Assembly (NCBI RefSeq): GCF_013184545.1
Contig: NZ_JAAOJA010000002.1
Location: 248,001-312,000 of the forward strand
Length of the DNA stretch: 64,000 nucleotides
Direction: 5' to 3'
Source of the DNA: Pseudomonas tumuqii
GTDB taxonomy: Bacteria > Pseudomonadota > Gammaproteobacteria > Pseudomonadales > Pseudomonadaceae
Shown piece by piece: positions 52,840 to 62,721 of this stretch (position 1 is its first letter; the number at the start of each line of letters is the position of its first letter). The position numbers and the translations under genes are program-made. The notes beneath the pieces were generated by a model. That model saw only the letters and a list, made by a program, of their open reading frames with translations. It was not told where the DNA came from and ran no database searches.

Positions 52840-53730
52840 ATGAGCAACTGGTTGGTAGACAAACTGATCCCATCGATCATGCGGTCCGAAGTCAAAAAGA
52901 GTTCGGTGCCCGAAGGCCTCTGGCACAAATGCCCGTCTTGCGATGCGGTGTTGTACAAGCCCGAGCTGGAAAAGACTCTGGATGTCTGCCCCAAGTGCAA
53001 CCACCACATGCGCATCAACGCACGTGCGCGCCTGGATATCTTCCTTGATGCCGAAGGCCGCGAAGAAATCGGCGCAGAGCTGGAGCCGGTCGATCGCCTG
53101 AAATTCCGCGATAGCAAGAAATACAAGGATCGCCTGGCCGGCGCGCAGAAGCAGACTGGCGAGAAAGACGCGCTGATCGCCATGCGCGGCACGCTCGAGT
53201 CGATGCCGGTGGTGGCCTGTGCCTTCGAATTCTCCTTTATGGGCGGTTCGATGGGGGCGATCGTTGGCGAACGTTTCGTGCGTGCGGCCAACGTGGCGCT
53301 GGAGCAGCGTTGCCCGTTCGTGTGCTTCTCCGCTTCGGGCGGTGCGCGCATGCAGGAAGCGCTGATTTCCCTGATGCAGATGGCCAAGACGTCTGCAGTG
53401 CTGGCGCGTCTGCGTGAAGAAGGTATCCCGTTTGTCTCGGTGTTGACCGACCCGGTTTATGGTGGCGTTTCCGCCAGCCTGGCCATGCTCGGCGATGTGA
53501 TCGTCGCCGAGCCCAAGGCGCTGATCGGTTTTGCCGGTCCGCGGGTGATCGAGCAGACGGTGCGGGAAAAACTGCCGGAAGGTTTCCAGCGCAGCGAGTT
53601 CCTGATCGAGCACGGTGCCATCGACATGATCATCCCTCGCGAAGAGTTACGTACGCGCCTGGCCAGGCTGCTGGCTCAGCTGATGAGGCTGCCGTCGCCT
53701 GTTGCCGCTGCGTTGCCGGTCACTGCATGA
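52840..53730 (+). CDS. accD: Acetyl-CoA carboxylase carboxyltransferase subunit beta
   Basis: This encodes 296 residues. The N-terminal zinc ribbon (CPSC ... CPKC, about residues 31-53) and the carboxyltransferase core ([40 protein letters not shown]) are intact. With AccA it transfers carboxyl from biotin to acetyl-CoA, the first step of fatty acid synthesis. TTGGAGA precedes the ATG. The stop overlaps folC by ATGA. Confidence 0.98.
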   Translation: MSNWLVDKLIPSIMRSEVKKSSVPEGLWHKCPSCDAVLYKPELEKTLDVCPKCNHHMRINARARLDIFLDAEGREEIGAELEPVDRLKFRDSKKYKDRLAGAQKQTGEKDALIAMRGTLESMPVVACAFEFSFMGGSMGAIVGERFVRAANVALEQRCPFVCFSASGGARMQEALISLMQMAKTSAVLARLREEGIPFVSVLTDPVYGGVSASLAMLGDVIVAEPKALIGFAGPRVIEQTVREKLPEGFQRSEFLIEHGAIDMIIPREELRTRLARLLAQLMRLPSPVAAALPVTA

Positions 53731-55034
53731 CCGAACGCTCCCTGGCCGAGTGGCTGGCGTACCTGGAACACTTGCATCCAAGTGCCATCGATATGGGGCT
53801 GGAACGCTCCAGGGCTGTGGCGCAGCGCCTGAGCTTGTCCAGGCCTGCGCCGCGGGTGATTACGGTCACCGGCACCAATGGCAAGGGCTCGACCTGTGCG
53901 TTTCTCGCCGCCTTGCTGCAAGAGCAGGGCCTCAAGGTCGGTGTGTACAGCTCGCCTCACCTGTTGCGTTATAACGAGCGTGTGCAGATTGCCGGTGTCG
54001 AAGCCAGCGATGCCGAGCTTTGCCAGGCTTTCGCCGCGATCGAGGCCGCGCGCGGCGAGATTTCCCTGACCTATTTCGAGATGGGTACCCTGGCAGCTTT
54101 CTGGCTGTTTCAGCGCGCAGCGCTGGACGCTGTGGTGCTGGAGGTTGGACTGGGCGGGCGACTGGATGCGGTCAATCTGATCGACGCCGATCTGGCCCTG
54201 GTGACCAGTATCGGCATCGATCACGCGGAATGGCTGGGCGATAACCGTGAGTCGGTGGCCTTCGAAAAGGCCGGTATCTTTCGCGCGGGCAAGCCAGCCT
54301 TGTGCGGTGATCTCGATCCGCCGCAGGCGTTGCTGGAGCAAGTGGCGCTGCTGGATGCGCCGTTTTTTCTGCGCGGTCGCGATTACGATCTGCGCATCGA
54401 AGGGCAAAGCTGGTCCTGGTCTGGCTTGAACGGCAAGGGTGAGGTCGTGCGTCTGGAGCAGTTGCCCTTGCTCGACCTGCCGATGGAAAACGCCGCGCTG
54501 GCCCTGCAGGCCTATGTGTTGCTCGATCTGCCCTGGCAGGCTGAGCAAATCGTCAGGGCCTTGTCGCGTACTCGGGTCACCGGTCGCCTGGATCGCCGAA
54601 TGCTGAATTGGCAGGGTAAGCCACTCACGCTGCTGCTGGATGTTGGGCATAATCCCCACGCGGCCGAGTATTTGGCGCGGCGGTTGTCTGCCAGGCCGTT
54701 GGCAGGCAGGCGACTTGCGGTGTTCGGCCTGCTGGCCGACAAGGACTTGGCCGGGGTGGTAGCACCCTTGCTCGATGAGGTCGTGGATTGGGCAGTGGCG
54801 CCGCTACCGACCAGTCGCACGCGCCCGGCTGGCGAGTTGCAGGCGTATCTGCATAATCGTGGGGCGCAGGTGACGGCCTATGCCGATGTGCAGACGGCGT
54901 TGCAGGCGCAATGTACGCGGGCGGCGGCTGGGGATGAAATACTGCTGTTCGGGTCTTTTTACTGCGTGGCCGAGGCCTTGGACTGGCTGGCCCGCCATGC
55001 CAAGGGGGATGTGCAGGATGGCTTTGCTGGATAA
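53727..55034 (+). CDS. folC: Bifunctional folylpolyglutamate/dihydrofolate synthase
   Basis: This encodes 435 residues. The P-loop [18 protein letters not shown] is near residue 49; [32 protein letters not shown] and [16 protein letters not shown] are Mur-ligase-family hallmarks. It adds glutamate to dihydropteroate and folates. Translationally coupled to accD, and overlapping dedD by 17 bases. Confidence 0.97.
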   Translation: MTERSLAEWLAYLEHLHPSAIDMGLERSRAVAQRLSLSRPAPRVITVTGTNGKGSTCAFLAALLQEQGLKVGVYSSPHLLRYNERVQIAGVEASDAELCQAFAAIEAARGEISLTYFEMGTLAAFWLFQRAALDAVVLEVGLGGRLDAVNLIDADLALVTSIGIDHAEWLGDNRESVAFEKAGIFRAGKPALCGDLDPPQALLEQVALLDAPFFLRGRDYDLRIEGQSWSWSGLNGKGEVVRLEQLPLLDLPMENAALALQAYVLLDLPWQAEQIVRALSRTRVTGRLDRRMLNWQGKPLTLLLDVGHNPHAAEYLARRLSARPLAGRRLAVFGLLADKDLAGVVAPLLDEVVDWAVAPLPTSRTRPAGELQAYLHNRGAQVTAYADVQTALQAQCTRAAAGDEILLFGSFYCVAEALDWLARHAKGDVQDGFAG

Positions 55035-55626
55035 AGGATTGAAGCAGCGCATTGTCGGCGCGTTGGTGTTGCTGGCCTTGGCGGTGATTTTTCTGCCCAT
55101 GTTGCTGTCGCGCCAAGACGAGTTGCAGCCTGTGGTGGTCGATGCACCGGCGATGCCGCAGGCGCCGACCATGCCGCAGATTGAAATGCAGCCCGTAATC
55201 GTGCCAGAGCCGGTGATCGTGGCGGAACCTCAGGAATTGCCCGAGGAGTTGGAACCCATTGCCGAGGCCCCGCCCCCGGCGGAAGTGGCGTCCGTGCCAG
55301 AACCACAGCCAGAACCAGTGGTGGCGCCTCCTGCGCCGACCAGTGCCCCGACACAAACTCCCGCCAGTCGCCTGGATGCCAACAGCTTGCCGGTCAGTTG
55401 GTCGGTGCAGTTGGCCAGCCTGTCCAGTCGCACGGGGGCGCAAGCTCTGCAGAAAACCCTGCGCAGTCAAGGCTACAACGCCTATATCCGTAGCGTGGAT
55501 GGGATGAATCGAGTGTTCGTCGGCCCATTGATCGAACGAGCCGAAGCCGATCGCCTGCGTGAGCAGTTGAACCGGCAGCACAAGCTCAGCGGCTTTGTCG
55601 TGCGCTTTCAACCTGAGCGCAGTTAA
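55018..55626 (+). CDS. dedD: SPOR domain cell-division protein DedD
   Basis: This encodes 202 residues from the ATG at 55018, inside the end of folC. One N-terminal membrane helix (IVGALVLLALAVIFLPMLL) precedes a Pro/Glu-rich periplasmic linker (about 40-120) and a C-terminal SPOR domain (about 125-200, SWSVQLASLSSRTGAQALQK; FVGPLIERAEADRLREQL). SPOR domains bind denuded septal peptidoglycan. Position between folC and cvpA is conserved. Confidence 0.93.
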   Translation: MALLDKGLKQRIVGALVLLALAVIFLPMLLSRQDELQPVVVDAPAMPQAPTMPQIEMQPVIVPEPVIVAEPQELPEELEPIAEAPPPAEVASVPEPQPEPVVAPPAPTSAPTQTPASRLDANSLPVSWSVQLASLSSRTGAQALQKTLRSQGYNAYIRSVDGMNRVFVGPLIERAEADRLREQLNRQHKLSGFVVRFQPERS

Positions 55627-55804
55627 CGGCTTGTCGCGGTGGCGACCCGCGGCGTTCGCATGGTGCCACGCGTACGCGCTGCAAGCGGTCGGCGCCGTCG
55701 TGGTAAGCGGGATTTACGCGCGTGCGCCCACAGCCCTGGCGTCACCGCACAGGGTAATTTTCCTGTGGCCTGATAATCCTTTGCTTACCCCATGCGAGGG
55801 GCTC

Positions 55805-55813
55805 TGTTAAAAT
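55805..55813 (+). promoter_or_regulatory. Extended -10 promoter candidate for cvpA-purF
   Basis: TGTTAAAAT matches an extended -10 (TGn before TAAAAT) 31 bases before the cvpA start. A TTGCTT at 55781-55786 is too far (21 bases) to be an ideal -35, which suits an extended -10 promoter. Confidence 0.4.
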
Positions 55814-55843
55814 GCAGCGCCTTTTCCGTCGGTAACCTGCATC

Positions 55844-56398
55844 GTGGCATTCACTTGGGTTGATTGGGCGATTATCGCCATCATCGCCGTATCGAGCTTG
55901 ATCAGTTTGAGCCGTGGTTTCGTCAAAGAAGCCTTGTCCTTGCTCACCTGGATCATTGCCGGCGTGGTTGCCTGGATGTTTGGTGGCGCGTTGTCCGAGC
56001 ACCTCGGCGAATGGATCGAAACCCCTTCGGCGCGGGTGATAGCGGCCTGCGCCTTGCTCTTCATCGTCACCTTGCTGGTTGGCGCGCTGGTCAATTACCT
56101 GATCGGTGAGCTGATCCGTGTCACCGGACTTTCCGGCACCGATCGTTTGCTCGGCATGGTTTTCGGGGCCGCCCGTGGTGGCTTGCTGGTCGTCGTGCTG
56201 GTCGGCCTGCTCAGCCTGGCACCGGTGCAGCAGGATCCGTGGTGGCAGCAATCGACGCTGTTGCCGCATTTTTTAATGGTTGCGGACTGGTCGAAGAACC
56301 TCATTCTGGGGGTGTCCAGCCAGTGGCTTGCCAGCGGCATCAGCGCACCTGCTGAGCTGCCGTTCAAAGAAGCGCTGATGCAGCATAAACTGCCTTAA
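55844..56398 (+). CDS. cvpA: CvpA family membrane protein
   Basis: This encodes 184 residues with four predicted helices: WAIIAIIAVSSLISLSRGFV, SLLTWIIAGVVAWMFGGAL, VIAACALLFIVTLLVGALVN and GAARGGLLVVVLVGLLSLAP. It starts at a GTG (55844); no ATG is near the conserved N-terminus. CvpA was named for colicin V production and is linked to envelope homeostasis; it is often upstream of purF, as here. Confidence 0.94.
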   Translation: MAFTWVDWAIIAIIAVSSLISLSRGFVKEALSLLTWIIAGVVAWMFGGALSEHLGEWIETPSARVIAACALLFIVTLLVGALVNYLIGELIRVTGLSGTDRLLGMVFGAARGGLLVVVLVGLLSLAPVQQDPWWQQSTLLPHFLMVADWSKNLILGVSSQWLASGISAPAELPFKEALMQHKLP

Positions 56399-56444
56399 AC
56401 GCATTCAGAATTAGCCTGTTTCACTTCAGTAGGGGTTGCGTCAC

Positions 56445-57950
56445 ATGTGTGGCATTGTCGGTATCGTCGGTAAATCGAACGTCAATCAGGCGCTGTATGA
56501 CGGCCTAACCGTCCTTCAGCACCGCGGCCAGGATGCTGCCGGTATTGTGACCAGTCATGGTGGGCGGCTGTTTCTGCGCAAGGACAATGGCCTGGTGCGC
56601 GATGTCTTCCATCAGCGTCATATGCAGCGTCTGGTCGGCCATATGGGCATCGGTCATGTGCGCTATCCCACCGCCGGCAGTTCCAGCTCGGCCGAGGCGC
56701 AACCCTTCTACGTCAACTCGCCCTACGGCATCACCCTGGCGCACAACGGCAACCTGACCAACGTCGAACAGTTGGCCAAGGAAATCTACGAATCCGACCT
56801 GCGTCACGTCAACACCAACTCCGACTCGGAAGTGCTGCTCAACGTATTCGCCCACGAACTGGCCCAGCGCGGCAAGCTGCAGCCAACCGAGGAGGACATC
56901 TTCGCCGCGGTCAGCCAGGTCCATCAGCGTTGTATCGGCGGTTACGCGGTGGTGGCGATGATCACCGGTTATGGCATCGTCGGTTTTCGCGACCCCAATG
57001 GCATTCGCCCGATCGTCTTCGGTCAGCGCCACACCGATGAAGGCGTGGAGTACATGATCGCCTCGGAAAGCGTGTCGCTGGACGTGCTCGGCTTCACCCT
57101 GATGCGCGATCTGGCGCCGGGCGAGGCGGTGTACATCACCGAGGACGGCAAGCTGTCGACCCGCCAGTGCGCGAGCAATCCGCACCTCTCGCCGTGCATC
57201 TTCGAGCATGTCTACCTGGCGCGTCCGGATTCGATCATGGACGGCGTCTCGGTGTACAAGGCGCGCCTGCGCATGGGCGAGAAGCTGGCCGACAAGATCC
57301 TCCGCGAGCGGCCGGATCACGATATCGACGTGGTCATTCCGATTCCCGATACCAGCCGTACCTCGGCGCTGGAACTGGCCAATCACCTGGGCGTGAAGTT
57401 CCGCGAAGGCTTCGTCAAGAACCGCTATATCGGTCGTACCTTCATCATGCCGGGCCAGGCTGCACGGAAGAAATCGGTGCGGCAGAAGCTCAACGCCATC
57501 GAACTGGAGTTCCGCGGCAAGAACGTGATGCTGGTAGACGATTCCATCGTGCGCGGCACCACCTGCAAGCAGATCATCCAGATGGCCCGTGAGGCCGGAG
57601 CGAAGAACGTCTATTTCTGCTCGGCCGCGCCAGCCGTGCGTTACCCCAACGTCTACGGCATCGATATGCCGAGCGCCCACGAGCTGATTGCGCATAACCG
57701 CAGCACCGAAGAGGTCGCCGAGCTGATCGGCGCCGATTGGCTGGTGTACCAGGACCTGTCCGATCTGATCGAGGCTGTCGGTGGCGGCAAGATCAAGATC
57801 GAGCACTTCGACTGCGCGGTATTCGATGGCCAGTACATCACCGGCGATGTCGATGAGTGTTATCTGAACAAGATCGAGCAGGCGCGTAACGATCTTTCCA
57901 AGGTCAAGTCCCAGGCGGTCAGCGCGATTATCGATCTGTACAACGACTGA
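56445..57950 (+). CDS. purF: Amidophosphoribosyltransferase
   Basis: This encodes 501 residues. After Met removal Cys1 (MCGIVGIVG) is the glutaminase nucleophile; RGQDAAGI and [11 protein letters not shown] follow. The PRPP-binding motif [13 protein letters not shown] is near 360. No propeptide precedes the Cys, as in the E. coli type. It makes phosphoribosylamine, the committed step of purine synthesis. The frame is open to 56436 (TTG) but the MCG start is mandatory. PurR-type control cannot be judged. Confidence 0.98.
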   Translation: MCGIVGIVGKSNVNQALYDGLTVLQHRGQDAAGIVTSHGGRLFLRKDNGLVRDVFHQRHMQRLVGHMGIGHVRYPTAGSSSSAEAQPFYVNSPYGITLAHNGNLTNVEQLAKEIYESDLRHVNTNSDSEVLLNVFAHELAQRGKLQPTEEDIFAAVSQVHQRCIGGYAVVAMITGYGIVGFRDPNGIRPIVFGQRHTDEGVEYMIASESVSLDVLGFTLMRDLAPGEAVYITEDGKLSTRQCASNPHLSPCIFEHVYLARPDSIMDGVSVYKARLRMGEKLADKILRERPDHDIDVVIPIPDTSRTSALELANHLGVKFREGFVKNRYIGRTFIMPGQAARKKSVRQKLNAIELEFRGKNVMLVDDSIVRGTTCKQIIQMAREAGAKNVYFCSAAPAVRYPNVYGIDMPSAHELIAHNRSTEEVAELIGADWLVYQDLSDLIEAVGGGKIKIEHFDCAVFDGQYITGDVDECYLNKIEQARNDLSKVKSQAVSAIIDLYND

Positions 57951-57958
57951 CGGCAGGC

Positions 57959-57982
57959 GGGTCAGGGTCAGGGTCAGGGTCA
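57959..57982. repeat. 6-bp tandem repeat, four copies
   Basis: GGGTCA repeats four times directly after purF and runs into the inverted repeat GGTCAGCCTGACC (57978-57990), giving a hairpin in the purF-metZ spacer. Confidence 0.9.
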
Positions 57983-58000
57983 GCCTGACCGGTATTTGGC

Positions 58001-58022
58001 TGGTGCGCGCGGCGCACCCTAC
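58001..58022. repeat. 22-bp dispersed palindromic repeat, copy 3
   Basis: Same orientation as copy 2 (44686-44707), with a single base difference (GCGCGC for GCGCAC). It lies in the purF-metZ spacer 42 bases before metZ. Confidence 0.85.
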
Positions 58023-58063
58023 GCGGCAAGACCGACGCAGTCGGTCGTTATGAGGTTTTCAGC

Positions 58064-59275
58064 ATGACCGAAGAATGGCAAGCAGGTCGCCTGGATAGTG
58101 ATCTGGACGGTGTGGGTTTCGACACCCTGGCGGTACGCGCCGGCCAGCATCGCTCGCCTGAGGGCGAGCACAGCGAGGCGATTTATCCGACCTCCAGCTA
58201 TGTGTTCCGCACCGCTGCCGATGCTGCCGCACGCTTTGCCGGGGAAGTGCCGGGGAACGTCTACTCGCGTTACACCAACCCCACGGTACGCGCCTTCGAG
58301 GAGCGCATCGCGGCGCTGGAAGGTGCCGAGCAAGCTGTGGCAACCTCGTCCGGCATGTCGGCGATCCTGGCCATGGTCATGAGTCTGTGCAGTGGCGGCG
58401 ACCATGTACTGGTATCGCGCAGTGTGTTCGGTTCGACCATCAGCCTGTTCGAGAAATACCTCAAGCGTTTCGGCGTGCAGGTCGATTATGTGCCGCTGGC
58501 CGATCTGCACGCCTGGAGCGCTGCGTTCAAGCCCAACACCAAGCTGCTGTTCGTCGAGTCACCGTCCAATCCGCTGGCCGAACTGGTGGATATCGCCGCG
58601 CTGGCGGAAATTGCCCACGGCAAAGGCGCTCTGCTGGCGGTGGATAACTGCTTTTGCACGCCAGCGCTGCAGCAGCCGCTCAAGCTGGGGGCGGATATCG
58701 TCATGCATTCGGCGACCAAGTACATCGACGGTCAGGGTCGCAGCATGGGCGGCGTGGTCGCCGGCAAGGCGGAGTTGATGAAGGAGGTGGTCGGTTTTCT
58801 GCGTACCGCAGGGCCGACGCTCAGCCCGTTCAACGCCTGGATCTTCCTCAAGGGCCTGGAAACGCTGCGCGTGCGCATGCAGGCGCATTGCGCCAGCTCC
58901 CAGCAGCTGGCCGAGTGGCTGGAGCAGCAGCCGGGTATCGAGCATGTCTACTATTCGGGGCTGCCCAGCCACCCGCAGCATGAGTTGGCCAAGCGTCAGC
59001 AGAGCGGCTTCGGCGCGGTAGTCAGTTTCGAAGTCAAGGGCGGCAAGGATGCGGCCTGGCGCTTTATCGATGCGACACGGGTGATTTCGATCACCACCAA
59101 CCTGGGCGATACCAAAACCACCATCGCTCATCCCGCGACCACTTCCCACGGTCGTCTGTCGCCGGCCGAGCGGGCCAACGCCGGTATCCGCGACAATCTG
59201 ATTCGGGTGGCCGTGGGTCTGGAGGACATCGTCGACCTCAAGGCCGATCTGGCACGCGGTTTGGCGGCGCTCTGA
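58064..59275 (+). CDS. metZ: O-succinylhomoserine sulfhydrylase
   Basis: This encodes 403 residues of the Cys/Met-metabolism PLP family. The PLP Lys is near residue 219 in MHSATKYIDGQGRSMGG; YSRYTNPTVRAFEERIAALE and SSGMSAILAMVMSLCSGGDH are hallmarks. Gene order after purF identifies it as MetZ, which uses sulfide and O-succinylhomoserine to make homocysteine. Ends with a strong hairpin terminator. Confidence 0.95.
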   Translation: MTEEWQAGRLDSDLDGVGFDTLAVRAGQHRSPEGEHSEAIYPTSSYVFRTAADAAARFAGEVPGNVYSRYTNPTVRAFEERIAALEGAEQAVATSSGMSAILAMVMSLCSGGDHVLVSRSVFGSTISLFEKYLKRFGVQVDYVPLADLHAWSAAFKPNTKLLFVESPSNPLAELVDIAALAEIAHGKGALLAVDNCFCTPALQQPLKLGADIVMHSATKYIDGQGRSMGGVVAGKAELMKEVVGFLRTAGPTLSPFNAWIFLKGLETLRVRMQAHCASSQQLAEWLEQQPGIEHVYYSGLPSHPQHELAKRQQSGFGAVVSFEVKGGKDAAWRFIDATRVISITTNLGDTKTTIAHPATTSHGRLSPAERANAGIRDNLIRVAVGLEDIVDLKADLARGLAAL

Positions 59276-59319
59276 CAGACGGCTGAAAAAGCCAGGGCGC
59301 TTTCAACTCGTTGCCCCAT

Positions 59320-59352
59320 ACCAATGGCGCCTTCTGGCGCCATTGGTTTATC
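59320..59352. terminator. Terminator after metZ
   Basis: A perfect 12-bp stem ACCAATGGCGCC/GGCGCCATTGGT with loop TTCT is followed by TTATC. It lies between metZ and the convergent HAD gene and probably serves both; the T-tract is short. Confidence 0.75.
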
Positions 59353-59383
59353 CGGGTCATCTTGCTGTGCGGTAACGGCTTTA

Positions 59384-60037
59384 TCAGCGCCAGCTCAGAA
59401 TCGGCCAGCCGGCCTGTTCGGCATGCTGGCGCAGTACCGGGTCGGGGTTGACCGCGAGGGGCTGGCTGACCAGTTGCAGCAGCGGCAGGTCGTTGCGCGA
59501 GTCGGAGTAGAAGTAGGCGCCGTCCAGGCTTTCGCCCTGTTCTTCGAGCCAGGCCTTAAGGCGGGTGACCTTGCCTTCGCGGTAGGTCAGTACGCCCTGG
59601 GTGTTACCGCTGTAGCCGCCGTGCTGTAGTTCCAGATCGATGGCCAGTACCTCCTGGATGCCCAGGCGGGCGGCGATGGCGCTGACCAGGAAATGCGCCG
59701 AGGCGGAGATCAGCAGAATACGGTCGCCGGCGGCGCGGTGGGTGGCCAGGCAGCGGGTGGCATCGCTGTAGAAGATCGGTTCGATCACCTCCTCGACGAA
59801 GGGTTCGACCACATGGGCGACCTCCTCGGCCGTGCGGCCCACCAGAGGGGAGAGGGTAAAGGCCATGTAGTCTTCCATGGCCAGCTCGCCAGCGCTGTAC
59901 TGGCGCATCAGTTCTTGCTCGCGGGCGATAAAGCTGTCGCCATCGGCCCAGCCGAGCTTGACCATTTCCCGCGCCCACAGACTGGCGCAGTCGCCGCCGA
60001 TCAGGGTTTCGTCCAGGTCGAAAATTGCCAGTGCCAT
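59384..60037 (-). CDS. HAD-IB family phosphatase
   Basis: This encodes 217 residues. HAD motifs are IFDLDETLIGGD (nucleophile Asp, general acid Asp), LISASAHFLVS (motif II Ser), the Lys in TYREGKVTRLKAWL, and YSDSRNDLPLL (motif III). It resembles phosphoserine phosphatase SerB and homologues. It starts in a one-base overlap with the ABC ATPase stop (TGATG). In this operon it may remove phosphate from an imported compound or its breakdown product. Confidence 0.9.
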   Translation of the reverse strand: MALAIFDLDETLIGGDCASLWAREMVKLGWADGDSFIAREQELMRQYSAGELAMEDYMAFTLSPLVGRTAEEVAHVVEPFVEEVIEPIFYSDATRCLATHRAAGDRILLISASAHFLVSAIAARLGIQEVLAIDLELQHGGYSGNTQGVLTYREGKVTRLKAWLEEQGESLDGAYFYSDSRNDLPLLQLVSQPLAVNPDPVLRQHAEQAGWPILSWR

Positions 60038-61026
60038 CAGGCCACCTCACGGATTGCATTGGCATCTATGTTAAGCGCGATACGCTGACCGTTGACGTGC
60101 ATGTCGTCCGCCGAGCGGTTCAGCACGTCGACCAGCAACTCGACGCCACGGGCCTCGATGCGGTAACGGATGACGTTGCCGAGCAGGCTGTGGCTGCGGA
60201 TCTGTGCCTCGATGCTGCCCTGGCTGCCAATCTGGATGGCTTCCGGGCGGATGGCGACGCGGCTGCCGATCGGCCGGCCGAGCAGGCGGCTGGCGGTTTC
60301 GGCGTCGAGCAGGTTGTAGTTGCCGATAAAGCCGGCGGCGAAGACATCTACCGGGGCGGTGTAGAGGGTCTCGGCGTCGCCACTCTGGACGATCTGTCCG
60401 GCGTTCATCAGGAAGATGCGGTCGGACAGCACCAGGGCTTCTTCCTGGTCATGGGTGACGAAAATAGTGGTCAGGCCCAGCTCACGCTGGATCTGCCGGA
60501 TCTGCTCGCGCAGGTGCTTGCGAATCCGTGCATCCAGCGCCGACAGCGGCTCGTCGAGCAGCAGCAGGCGCGGGCGGGTAACCAGTGAACGGGCCAGGGC
60601 CACGCGCTGGCACTGGCCGCCGGAGAGCTGGTGCGGGTAGCGAGCGGCGAAGTCGCCGAGTTCGACCATGGCCAGGGCTTCGCGCACACGCTCGGCGCTT
60701 TCCTCCTTGGCGACCTTCTGCATGCGCAGGCCGAAGGCGACGTTCTGTTGCACGGTCATATTGGGGAACAGCGCGTAGCTCTGGAACACCATGCCGATGC
60801 CGCGCTTCTGCGGCGCTTGCGGCACCAGGTCTTCGCCATTGAGGAGGATCTGCCCGCCATTGACCTCGGTGAGCCCGGCGATGCAGCGCAGCAGGGTGGA
60901 TTTGCCGCAGCCCGAGGGGCCGAGCAGGGTGACGAATTCGCCTTTGCCAATCTCGCAGTCGATATCACTGAAGATCGAGGTGGCGCCGTAGCTCTTGTGC
61001 AGGCCGCGGAGGCTCAAATAACTCAT
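60037..61026 (-). CDS. ABC transporter ATP-binding protein (PotA/FbpC/PhnT-like)
   Basis: This encodes 329 residues. Walker A is GPSGCGKST, the signature is LSGGQCQRVALARSL (with Cys where Gln is usual), Walker B LLLLDEPLSALDAR and the switch VTHDQEEA. A C-terminal TOBE-like domain (about 240-329) follows. It energises the two permeases encoded upstream (ATGA overlap). Subgroup includes spermidine/putrescine, ferric and 2-aminoethylphosphonate importers; the neighbours favour an organophosphorus substrate. Confidence 0.92.
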   Translation of the reverse strand: MSYLSLRGLHKSYGATSIFSDIDCEIGKGEFVTLLGPSGCGKSTLLRCIAGLTEVNGGQILLNGEDLVPQAPQKRGIGMVFQSYALFPNMTVQQNVAFGLRMQKVAKEESAERVREALAMVELGDFAARYPHQLSGGQCQRVALARSLVTRPRLLLLDEPLSALDARIRKHLREQIRQIQRELGLTTIFVTHDQEEALVLSDRIFLMNAGQIVQSGDAETLYTAPVDVFAAGFIGNYNLLDAETASRLLGRPIGSRVAIRPEAIQIGSQGSIEAQIRSHSLLGNVIRYRIEARGVELLVDVLNRSADDMHVNGQRIALNIDANAIREVA

Positions 61027-61820
61027 GACTTGTCCTTGTTCAGGCGGTTGGCGGCCCAGGTGAAGACCAGCACGAAGAAGAAGTAGGAGATCACCAGGGC
61101 GCTGTTGAAGTGGCCGCTGCTGTTTTTCATGTTGTTGAGGTAGACCTGCAAGGTTTCATAGCGGGTGCCGACCAGCATGTTGGCGAACACGAACTCGCCG
61201 AACAGGAAGCTGAACGAGAGAAACAGCGACACCATCAGGCCCTTGCGCAGGTTCGGCAGCACCACCAGAAACGCCGCCTTCCAGGTGCTGGCGCCGAGCA
61301 GGTGGGCGGCGTCCATCAGGTCCGGCAGATTGATCGCCTGCAGGTTGTTGGTGATGGCGCGGTACATGAAGGGCAGGGCGATGGTGAAGTAGCAGCCGAT
61401 CAGAATCCACGGCGTGCCGGTCATCGCCAGCGGCCCCGAGCCGTACAGTTGCAACAGGCCCACCGAGGACACCACCGGCGGCACGGCGAACGGCAGCAGG
61501 ATCAGGATATTCATCAGCCCGTCGAGCTTGGGGAAGTGGTAGTGCACCACGAACAGCAGTGGCAGGATCAACAGCACCGACAGCGCCAGGGCGCCGAAAC
61601 ACACCAGCAGCGACTGGCCGAAGGCATCGAGGAAGCGTTGATCGCTCCACAGCTCCAGGTACCACTTGAGGGTCAGGCCGTCGGGCAGGATGCTCGCCGA
61701 CCAGCTGGTGGACAGCGAATAGAGCAGGGTGCCGGCCAGCGGCGTGAGCAGGATCAGGAACAGCAGCCAGACCACCACGCGGTGGTAGAGCGCGGCGGGC
61801 GCACGGTCAGCGAGAGACAT
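61023..61820 (-). CDS. ABC transporter permease, second subunit
   Basis: This encodes 265 residues with six predicted helices. The coupling-loop EAA-like motif appears as DAAHLLGASTWKAAFLVVLP. It begins MSLADRAPAALYHRVVVWLL, 14 bases inside the first permease gene. PotC/PhnV-like position in the importer. Confidence 0.92.
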   Translation of the reverse strand: MSLADRAPAALYHRVVVWLLFLILLTPLAGTLLYSLSTSWSASILPDGLTLKWYLELWSDQRFLDAFGQSLLVCFGALALSVLLILPLLFVVHYHFPKLDGLMNILILLPFAVPPVVSSVGLLQLYGSGPLAMTGTPWILIGCYFTIALPFMYRAITNNLQAINLPDLMDAAHLLGASTWKAAFLVVLPNLRKGLMVSLFLSFSFLFGEFVFANMLVGTRYETLQVYLNNMKNSSGHFNSALVISYFFFVLVFTWAANRLNKDKS

Positions 61821-62721
61821 GCTGGCTCCTTTTCAGCAGCAGTTGATGGGCCACGGTGATCACCGCCATCAGGCCGACCAGGATCATCGCCAGGGCGCTG
61901 GCCAGGTTCGGGTCGAGGGAAATGTCGCCCGAAACCAGGCCGGCGATGCGGATCGGCATCACGTTGAAGTTGCCGGTGGTCAGGTAGTACACGGTGGCGT
62001 AGGCGCCCAGGGCGTTGGCCAGGAGGATGACGAAGGTGCCGAGCAGCGCCGGGGTCAGCACCGGCAGGCCGATATGCCGCCAGAAGTCCCAGGTGTTGGC
62101 GCCGAGCAGCGCGGCCGATTCGCGCCAATCTTCGCGCAGGGCGTCGAAGGCCGGGTAGAGCAGCAGCACGCCGAGGGGGATCTGGAAGTAGGTGTAGAGC
62201 ACGATCAGGCCGTTTTTCGAGTAGAGGTTGAAGCTCTCGATCAGGCCGATCTTGATCAGCAGCAGGGTCAGCGCGCCGTTGAAGCCGAGCAGGATGATAA
62301 AGGCGAAGGCCAGCGGCACCCCGGCGAAGTTGCTGGTCATGTTGGAGAAGGCCATGACGAAATCGCGTAACTTGGAATCTACCTGATGCAGCGAATAGCT
62401 GCCGAGGATCGCAATAGCCATGCCGAACAGGCTCGACCAGAAGGCAATCTGCAGGCTGTGCTTGATCGCCTGCAGGTAGAACTTGGAGCCGAATACCTTG
62501 GCGAAATTGGCCAGGCCCCAGCCCTCGGCGCTGTTCAGGCTGTTGATCGCCACCCATACCAGCGGCGCGATCTGGAACACCACGAAGAACAGCGCAAAGG
62601 GCAGCAGGCACAGCGCCGCCAGCCATTTGCCCCGGAGCTGCGGCGACAGCCGCGCCCGTGGCTTTGCGATTGGCTGCGCATCGCCGGGTAGCTTGGCGCT
62701 TTGTTCGAGTGGCGCGCTCAT
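61807..62721 (-). CDS. ABC transporter permease, first subunit
   Basis: This encodes 304 residues from the ATG at 62721 (MSAPLEQSAKLPG), whose overlap with the preceding stop (ATGA) fixes the start. Six predicted helices, with ESAALLGANTWDFWRHIGLP as the EAA-like loop. PotB/PhnU-like partner of the next permease. Confidence 0.92.
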   Translation of the reverse strand: MSAPLEQSAKLPGDAQPIAKPRARLSPQLRGKWLAALCLLPFALFFVVFQIAPLVWVAINSLNSAEGWGLANFAKVFGSKFYLQAIKHSLQIAFWSSLFGMAIAILGSYSLHQVDSKLRDFVMAFSNMTSNFAGVPLAFAFIILLGFNGALTLLLIKIGLIESFNLYSKNGLIVLYTYFQIPLGVLLLYPAFDALREDWRESAALLGANTWDFWRHIGLPVLTPALLGTFVILLANALGAYATVYYLTTGNFNVMPIRIAGLVSGDISLDPNLASALAMILVGLMAVITVAHQLLLKRSQHVSR

